A stretch of DNA of 10,508 bases from Bacillota bacterium. GTDB lineage: Bacteria; Bacillota; Bacilli; Paenibacillales; Paenibacillaceae. Below are positions 5,676 to 10,508 of the stretch, one piece after another. How positions within the stretch are numbered: the first letter of the stretch is position 1; each line of letters starts with the position of its first letter. Under the pieces are notes generated by a model. That model was not told the origin of the DNA, did not search any database, and was given only the letters and a program-made list of their open reading frames with translations. The stretch lies in contig JAEWJS010000153.1 in NCBI GenBank assembly GCA_023386495.1, forward strand, positions 1 through 10,508, written 5' to 3'. Both the position numbers and the translations under genes were made by a program.

Positions 5676-7094
5676 CTACACCAGAACGCTTGACCAAGCT
5701 TGTCGCAGCAGCATGATGCCGCGCTCCATGTCTGAGCTGCGAATGCCGCCATAGCCCAAGTAGACCTTCGGATAACCGAGGCTGCTTGGGCTTGGTGCAC
5801 TCGCCGAGATATAGACCCGCACGCCTTCGCGTTCTGCGAGCGCTCGCAAATCGTCCGCAGAGCTAGTCGTCTTAACGGTCAGCTCCAGATGCAGTCCAGC
5901 CTTGTCGCCTTCAATCCACGCATGCGGATGCAGATGCTGCTGGACAAGCCGAGTCAAGAGCTCGCGCTTCCTGCGGTATAGAAGGCGCATCCGCCTAATC
6001 TGCTTATACCAATGTCCGTGATCGATGAACCACTGCATAGCCATTTGCTCCAAGCGTGAAGGGCACGAGAGCAGATGCCGGTGCGATCGCAGCGTCTCGA
6101 TAAGCGGTTCAGGCAGCACGAGATAGTTCATGCGCAGTGCCGGACTGATGGCCTTCGAGAACGTGCCGATGTAGATCACGACACCGCTGGCATCCATGCC
6201 TTGCAGGGAGGGGATCGTCCGTCCGGAGTAGCGGAACTCGCCATCGTAATCATCTTCGATAATATAACGCTGCTCGGCGGCACCAGCCCATCGCAGCAGC
6301 TGAAGCTTCATCGCGTAGGGCAGCGGCATTCCCGACGGGCGGTGGGATGGCGTGACATAGACGATACGGGCGTCATGTTCCTTGCATGCAGCGTCTATGG
6401 CAGCCGGATCATGCAAGGGAACATCGATCAGTCGGAAGCCGTTCCGGTCGAAAATAGTTCGCACTTGCGCGATCCCGCCTTCCTCGAATACGACAGCGGC
6501 GGTAGTGCCTATGAGTTGCGAGAGCAGATGAATGCTATGCGAAATGCCGGTCCCGACGACAATCTGGTCGGGTGAACATGCAAGTCCGCGGGAGGTTCGC
6601 AAGTAATTCGCCAAGCTAACCCGAAGGCCGTACTCGCCTTGCGGGTCACCGTACTGTTGAAGGCAGTTGATGGGGGAAGCAAGAGCTTCATTCAGAGCTG
6701 CCCGCCAGGTGCGGACCGGGTAGGATTGTTCATCGACGGATAGCAGGTCATAGTCGATGAGCGGAACCGTCGCAGCAGGCGTGCTGTTGGATGATAAGAA
6801 CTGCACGCGTGCAGCGGAAGGAAGAATCGGTGTCTCCAGTTGAACGCCAGCAGCCGGATTCACGACATACAGTCCAGAGCGCGGTCTGCTGGCGGCATAG
6901 CCTTCCTCAATGAGCATCTGATAGGCAGTCTCGATTGGTGTCTTGCTGATGGCAAGCTGCTGCTCCAACTGGCGAACAGAGGGCAACTTGTCGCCGTGAT
7001 GCACGACGCCTTCCATAATGAGCCTGCGGATTGCACGGTAGAGTTGCAAGTAGAGCGGGTTCGAATCTTGATCCGACAGTATGATGTCTAACAC
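5676..7094 (-). CDS. MocR/GabR-type transcriptional regulator (GntR winged helix plus fold-type I aminotransferase domain)
   Basis: The 472-residue protein has an N-terminal GntR winged-helix domain (about 10-77: NPLYLQLYRAIRRLI, then KLPSVRQLEQQLAISKTPIETAY and the wing RPRSGLYVV). A linker of about 50 residues follows, then an aminotransferase-like domain (about 125-472). The PLP-binding elements are visible: YGDPQGEYGLR (148-158), IIEDDYDGEFRY (278-289), and GTFSKAISPALR (310-321) with K314 as the expected Schiff-base lysine. The usual TPSHQxPxG motif is TPSHRPSG, a small deviation. Regulators of this type bind PLP, or a PLP-amino acid adduct, and act on neighbouring or divergent promoters. 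The start is GTG at 7094, preceded by GGAGGG with a six-base gap. Divergent from it is the DinB/RidA pair, its likely target (inference). Effector not identifiable. Confidence 0.92.
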   Translation of the reverse strand: MLDIILSDQDSNPLYLQLYRAIRRLIMEGVVHHGDKLPSVRQLEQQLAISKTPIETAYQMLIEEGYAASRPRSGLYVVNPAAGVQLETPILPSAARVQFLSSNSTPAATVPLIDYDLLSVDEQSYPVRTWRAALNEALASPINCLQQYGDPQGEYGLRVSLANYLRTSRGLACSPDQIVVGTGISHSIHLLSQLIGTTAAVVFEEGGIAQVRTIFDRNGFRLIDVPLHDPAAIDAACKEHDARIVYVTPSHRPSGMPLPYAMKLQLLRWAGAAEQRYIIEDDYDGEFRYSGRTIPSLQGMDASGVVIYIGTFSKAISPALRMNYLVLPEPLIETLRSHRHLLSCPSRLEQMAMQWFIDHGHWYKQIRRMRLLYRRKRELLTRLVQQHLHPHAWIEGDKAGLHLELTVKTTSSADDLRALAEREGVRVYISASAPSPSSLGYPKVYLGYGGIRSSDMERGIMLLRQAWSSVLV

Positions 7095-7217
7095 GCGTTA
7101 CCCTCCGTATCTGACCACTTTGTTTTATGCCGAACTGATCATTCTCGCATGGTTAGATTTAGTATATGCTGAAGCCTATGCGGGAGCAATCAGGAGTGTA
7201 GAGAGGAGCGGAATCGG
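7095..7217. promoter_or_regulatory. Divergent control region between the MocR regulator and the DinB/RidA pair
   Basis: This 123-base spacer serves both divergent units. It contains the minus-strand site GGAGGG (7105-7100) and the plus-strand site AGGAG (7204-7208). A TTAGTATATGCT stretch near 7160-7171 may include a -10 element on either strand (TATACT on the minus). No good -35 partner was found, and I could not define the paired repeats expected for MocR binding. Confidence 0.4.
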
Positions 7218-7727
7218 ATGTCGGAATTGCTAACATTCGGATTGGAACAGTTGAACACGCAGTTGACTCGAATCGATGGCTGCTTGCGTGAACTGACGGA
7301 GGAGCAAGTCTGGAGCAGGCTAACGCCGCGAGGCAATTCGATCGCGAACTTATGCGTCCACCTGGCAGGGAGCGAGTATCAGCATATCGTGAGCGGAATA
7401 GGCGGCAGACCGTTCATACGGGAACGTTCGCGAGAGTTCAGCCTGAACGGGGGACTAACGCCGCAGGAACTGTCGGAACGGCTGCATGCCGTGCGCGATC
7501 AATCGCGTCAGATTCTGACTCGATTGACAGAGCAAGATCTGGACACGCGGGTGTCGCTCTACTTCAACACGGAAGATTGGCTGGATATGAAGGGAAGCGC
7601 CGCGCAAAATACGGAACCTAGCGTGACGAGAACGATACGCGGCCACCTCATGTACACGATCGAGCATTATGCCAATCATGCCGGTCAGATCATTCTATTG
7701 ACCAAGTGGCTCGGAGGCGCGCGCTGA
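7218..7727 (+). CDS. DinB-fold protein (DinB_2/DUF1572-like, YfiT-related superfamily)
   Basis: The 169-residue helical protein has the signature of the metal-binding DinB four-helix bundle. Helix 1 is QLNTQLTRIDGCLRELTEEQ (11-30), followed by the short PRGNSIANLCVHLAGSEYQHI segment (37-57) with the first metal ligand H48. The last helix is IRGHLMYTIEHYANHAGQI (140-158) with H150 and H154. These three His are the classical metal triad. Superfamily members include thiol-dependent S-transferases (bacillithiol or mycothiol) and stress-induced proteins; this member's reaction cannot be told from sequence. The ATG at 7218 has AGGAG nine bases upstream. The stop overlaps the next start as TGATG, so the two genes are translationally coupled. 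Confidence 0.85.
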   Translation: MSELLTFGLEQLNTQLTRIDGCLRELTEEQVWSRLTPRGNSIANLCVHLAGSEYQHIVSGIGGRPFIRERSREFSLNGGLTPQELSERLHAVRDQSRQILTRLTEQDLDTRVSLYFNTEDWLDMKGSAAQNTEPSVTRTIRGHLMYTIEHYANHAGQIILLTKWLGGAR

Positions 7728-8182
7728 TGGAAGAGACCGTGGAGCGCAGATTGGAACGTCTAGGGATCGAGTTGCCTGCAGCCAGCGAGCCTGCTGCCAA
7801 TTATGCGAATGTCGTACGCGTCCATAATCTGTTATTCGTAGCGGGCAAGGGTCCTGCCGGCAATCCGGAGGGCAAGCTTGGAATCCAATTCTCGACTGCG
7901 GAAGGGTATCGATATGCAAGATCAGCCGGCATCGAAGTGCTGGCCGTTTTGAAGCAGGAGTTAGGCAGTCTGGACAGGGTGCAGCGAGTCGTGAAGCTGC
8001 AAGGCTACGTGAATGCGGATGTCAGCTATACGGAACATCATCTCGTCTTGAACGGCTGTTCTGATCTGATGCGGGACGTATTCGGCGAGCGAGGCGTTCA
8101 CAGCAGGTCGGTGATGGGCGCAAGCTCGCTTAGGGACAATCTGCCGCTCGTCATCGATTCGATCTTCGCGTGTTCGCAGTAA
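7727..8182 (+). CDS. RidA/YjgF/YER057c/UK114-family protein
   Basis: The 151-residue product matches the longer 'like-1' RidA subgroup. It starts ERRLERLGIELPAASEPAANY (5-25) and continues with NLLFVAGKGP (34-43), RYARSAGIEVLAVLKQELGSL (62-82) and RVVKLQGYVNA (87-97). The active-site end is GVHSRSVMGASSL (123-135) with R127, equivalent to the conserved RidA Arg. Classical RidA hydrolyses reactive enamine/imine intermediates made by PLP enzymes; other subgroups have unknown reactions. The usual LP after the motif is LR here, and the terminal Glu strand reads VIDS, so catalysis may differ. The ATG at 7727 is preferred over the upstream GTG at 7706 because GGAGG (7713-7717) lies nine bases before it and it overlaps the preceding stop. 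The link to the divergent PLP-dependent regulator is plausible. Confidence 0.88.
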   Translation: MEETVERRLERLGIELPAASEPAANYANVVRVHNLLFVAGKGPAGNPEGKLGIQFSTAEGYRYARSAGIEVLAVLKQELGSLDRVQRVVKLQGYVNADVSYTEHHLVLNGCSDLMRDVFGERGVHSRSVMGASSLRDNLPLVIDSIFACSQ

Positions 8183-8200
8183 TCGAATACAGAATATCTC

Positions 8201-8226
8201 ACAGGGCCGATCAGGCCCTGTTTTGC
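8201..8226 (+). terminator. Intrinsic terminator after the DinB/RidA pair
   Basis: ACAGGGCC (8201-8208) and GGCCCTGT (8214-8221) form an 8-bp GC-rich stem with a 5-base loop, followed by TTTTGCGTTT. It lies 18 bases after the RidA-family stop codon and separates this pair from the chemoreceptor gene. Confidence 0.88.
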
Positions 8227-8245
8227 GTTTAGCAGCTTTTTTGTC

Positions 8246-8289
8246 ATTTGTTAGGATTTGTTAGCAACAATTTCTACAATTTTCTACAA
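8246..8289 (+). repeat. Phased short direct repeats upstream of the chemoreceptor gene
   Basis: Two copies of ATTTGTTAG (8246-8254 and 8256-8264) and two copies of TTTCTACAA (8271-8279 and 8281-8289) are each spaced by exactly 10 bases, one helical turn. The second TTGTT also forms the inverted repeat TTGTT-AGC-AACAA (8258-8270). The arrangement resembles a regulator binding region or a curved upstream element. A possible -35 TTGACG lies at about 8322-8327 downstream, but a convincing -10 was not found. Confidence 0.4.
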
Positions 8290-8373
8290 AATATTTTGGT
8301 TGCAGACAGGAATCGTACATTCCTTGACGAATAAATATGCTACATACAGCATAGATAGGGGGATGAGCTTGTT

Positions 8374-10476
8374 ATGAAAATGTTAGCCTCGATCAAACAG
8401 TTAGTTCTCATCAGATCAGTTGGCGTGAAATTGTTCTTGATCTTCCTAGGGAGCATCGTGGCATTCGTCTCGGCCGTCGGGATATTCGCATACGATGCCA
8501 GTAAGACGCTTATTAAGGAAGAGGTTGGCGCGTTCTCAACGATCGCCACAATTGAAACCGCTGACAAACTCAAAAACGTGTATCAGAGCTACGAAAAGTT
8601 CCTGCTGCGTCTCATGGTTGAGCAACAGTTCAAGGATGGTTACAAGGCCTATCTCGAGGAAGAAGACCCAATCGAAAAAGCAACGCTGCTGCAAGATTTC
8701 AATAAACTGCTGCAAACTGCGTCCAATACGGACAAGTACATAAAGTCTGTCAAGGTCATTGAGCCTGAAGGCGTGATGCTGACGTCGATCGGCTCCGTGC
8801 TGATGGACTCGAAAGAACTGGTAGGGAGCGAGAAAGCACGCCCAAGGGATCATAACGTCGACTATACAGAGATTGAATGGTTCAACAGAACGATCGAGAA
8901 GAATGGCGATGTGCATTGGATACCGACCGAGCCGAAGGGAATGGTTGACGACGGTGCGAATGTGCCGACGTTCGGGCTGGCCCGCGTGGTCAAGGATACG
9001 GTTACTGGCGAATCGCAGTACATCCTGCTCCTTGAGGTTAATTACAATGCGATTAAGGATCAGCTTAATACGCTCATCAATAATGAAGGTACGGTAACTT
9101 ATGTTGTCAACAGCGAGAATCGCGTCATCTATTCGGCCGACATGGAACAGGTGAGCCAGACGTCTCCGCTCGAATACCCCGTTATCGAGGGAGCGCAGAA
9201 CGGGTCGCATGAAGCCGTAGAAGGCAACGAGGAGCTGCTCGTCTCCTACGCGCGATCTTATGAAGCGAATGACTGGGTTGTCGTGACAGCGGTTCCGGTG
9301 AAGCAGCTCACCTCCAATGCGGATGTCATCCTGCGCGTACTCATCATTGCATTAATTGTAGCAACGGTCGTGGCATTGCTCATCGGGATCTATATGATGT
9401 ACTCGATCGGCAGACCGCTGAAGAAGATACGGGCATTAATGGCAAAAGGCGAGGAGGGCGATCTGTCCGTTCGTTCTAGCATGAAGCGGAAGGATGAGAT
9501 CGGTCAGCTAGGAACGAGCTTCAACAACATGATGGAACAGATCACGAACCTCGTCCAGCAAGTACAGACCTCCGTTCAACAAGTGAAGGCGAACGCCTCG
9601 GACGTCAATACACTGTCGCAAGAGAACGCCTCCATTGCGAAGGAAGTAGCCAGCTCGATGGAGGAGATCGCAAGAGGCTCCAGCGAATTGGCCGGGCAAG
9701 CTGACGACGGGTATGAGAGCGCCGGCGTCATCAAGGTCGAGATGGACAACGCGATGGATGCCAATCGCAGAATGGGCAGAACGGCAGACCAGGTTGTCGA
9801 GATCAGCACGAAGGGCGTAGACTACATGGGCGAACTCGTCGGCGTAACGCAGGAATCGGAGCATAAATCGCAAGTCATGTTCGATAAGATGGATACGCTG
9901 CGCGTCAGTATCGGCTCGATTCGGGAAATTCTTAATCTCATGGACAACATTACGAAACAGACGAATATTCTATCGCTTAACGCTTCGATTGAAGCTGCCA
10001 GAGCGGGAGAATCAGGGAAGGGCTTCATGGTCGTCGCGAATGAGATTCGGACGCTCGCGGATCGGTCGAGGGAATCGATTGCCATTGTCGGCGACATTGC
10101 CGAGAAGATCGAACAAGAGGCGAACGAGACGATTCAAGTGATCGAGGACGTGAAGCCGCTCTATGAGCAGCAGCTCCGGTCTGTCGTTCAGACGGACGGC
10201 ATATTCAAGGAAGTGCAGTCGGAGATGAGGCGGTTCATCGATCAGCTGGAAGAAGCGACAACTTCCATCGAGCAGTTAAGCACTTCGCAGCAGAAGATTA
10301 CGGAGTCGATTACCGGGGTCAGCGCGGTTGCGGAGCAAGCATCGGCGACGACGCAGGAAGTTGCCTCGTTGACGGCGCAGCAATTGCAAGGGAACGCAGC
10401 GCTGCTCGAGCTGTCTGAGACGTTGAGAGGTCTGTCCGATTCGGTTGAAGAGGCACTGAATAAATTCCGTTATTAA
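8374..10476 (+). CDS. Methyl-accepting chemotaxis protein with dCache-like sensor domain
   Basis: The 700-residue transmembrane receptor has TM1 at about 17-39 and an extracytoplasmic domain at about 40-317. TM2 is at about 318-344, a HAMP linker at about 341-395, and a coiled-coil cytoplasmic signalling domain follows. The signalling hairpin tip ITKQTNILSLNASIEAARAG (526-545) is the invariant contact site for CheA/CheW. The sensor part has dCache features: VDYTEIEWFNRTIEKNGDVHW, a TFGLARVV strand and YILLLEVNY before a second half ending DWVVVTAVPVKQL. The ligand is unknown. The protein ends EALNKFRY with no CheR-binding pentapeptide, as usual in Bacilli. The ATG at 8374 follows AGGGGGA with an 11-base gap, slightly long. 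The gene is transcribed alone, between two terminators; no other chemotaxis gene is in the window. Confidence 0.96.
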   Translation: MKMLASIKQLVLIRSVGVKLFLIFLGSIVAFVSAVGIFAYDASKTLIKEEVGAFSTIATIETADKLKNVYQSYEKFLLRLMVEQQFKDGYKAYLEEEDPIEKATLLQDFNKLLQTASNTDKYIKSVKVIEPEGVMLTSIGSVLMDSKELVGSEKARPRDHNVDYTEIEWFNRTIEKNGDVHWIPTEPKGMVDDGANVPTFGLARVVKDTVTGESQYILLLEVNYNAIKDQLNTLINNEGTVTYVVNSENRVIYSADMEQVSQTSPLEYPVIEGAQNGSHEAVEGNEELLVSYARSYEANDWVVVTAVPVKQLTSNADVILRVLIIALIVATVVALLIGIYMMYSIGRPLKKIRALMAKGEEGDLSVRSSMKRKDEIGQLGTSFNNMMEQITNLVQQVQTSVQQVKANASDVNTLSQENASIAKEVASSMEEIARGSSELAGQADDGYESAGVIKVEMDNAMDANRRMGRTADQVVEISTKGVDYMGELVGVTQESEHKSQVMFDKMDTLRVSIGSIREILNLMDNITKQTNILSLNASIEAARAGESGKGFMVVANEIRTLADRSRESIAIVGDIAEKIEQEANETIQVIEDVKPLYEQQLRSVVQTDGIFKEVQSEMRRFIDQLEEATTSIEQLSTSQQKITESITGVSAVAEQASATTQEVASLTAQQLQGNAALLELSETLRGLSDSVEEALNKFRY

Positions 10477-10488
10477 GCTTGTGGAGCG

Positions 10489-10508
10489 AGCCGGCAGCCA
10501 TGCCGGCT
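10489..10508 (+). terminator. Probable terminator hairpin of the chemoreceptor gene, cut by the window edge
   Basis: AGCCGGCA (10489-10496) and TGCCGGCT (10501-10508) form a perfect 8-bp stem with a GCCA loop, 12 bases after the stop codon. The U-tract expected next is outside the window. Confidence 0.7.

Noticed and set aside
7706..7726. Earlier GTG start for the RidA-family gene
   Set aside because: The ATG at 7727 has a well-placed GGAGG and forms a typical TGATG overlap; the earlier start would add seven residues with no ribosome binding site.
8322..8350. Sigma-D or sigma-A promoter directly before the chemoreceptor gene
   Set aside because: TTGACG is a fair -35, but no -10 box fits at 16-18 bases, and neither the TAAA nor the GCCGATAA-like motility element is convincing.
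8536..9210. A 224-residue open frame on the minus strand opposite the chemoreceptor sensor region
   Set aside because: It is fully antisense to a well-supported gene, has no ribosome binding site of note and shows no recognisable domain; long antisense frames are common in such DNA.
1..10508. CRISPR array, tRNA/rRNA, insertion sequence or prophage
   Set aside because: No regularly spaced long repeats, no cloverleaf or rRNA-like tracts, and no transposase, integrase or phage protein motifs were seen on either strand.

Overview
The window looks like chromosomal DNA of a Gram-positive Firmicute, most likely Paenibacillus or a close relative. This is inferred from strong GGAGG-type ribosome binding sites at almost every gene, several GTG/TTG starts, balanced GC content, and the protein families present: a MocR-type regulator, a ZmaR-like acetyltransferase, a DinB-fold protein, and a Firmicute-style chemoreceptor ending in NKFRY. 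I see no rRNA, tRNA, transposase, phage gene or CRISPR array.

Layout, left to right. (1) A minus-strand gene truncated by the left edge encodes a GNAT acetyltransferase whose C-terminus runs into a helical, apparently membrane-spanning module. (2) Divergent from it is an AAC(6')-like GNAT. (3) A minus-strand murA-family gene faces it across a hairpin terminator. Its catalytic loop carries Asp at the position normally held by the fosfomycin-reactive Cys, and the loop tip is also divergent. (4) A 301-base intergenic region holds a good sigma-A-like promoter and a leader for murA. (5) Next is a tight four-gene plus-strand operon: ZmaR-like GNAT, a CYTH-domain protein that seems to lack the ExExK motif, a single-pass membrane-anchored protein of unknown family, and a 56-residue membrane protein. 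(6) A convergent minus-strand pair consists of a MocR/GabR-type regulator and a small YjdJ-like GNAT. (7) Divergent from the regulator is an overlapping plus-strand pair, a DinB-fold protein and a RidA/YjgF-family protein, ended by a clear terminator. (8) A solitary 700-residue methyl-accepting chemotaxis protein has its own upstream region with 10-bp phased repeats and a terminator hairpin cut by the right edge.

Functionally this is mostly accessory or small-molecule biochemistry: four unrelated GNAT genes in 5.5 kb, a MurA variant of the type associated with fosfomycin insensitivity, and an aminoglycoside-acetyltransferase-like protein. The combination is suggestive of a self-protection or antibiotic-tolerance neighbourhood, but that is inference. 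The most novel items are the CYTH-containing operon, the GNAT/membrane fusion and the MurA loop variant. No single gene set here can be declared a new system from sequence alone.
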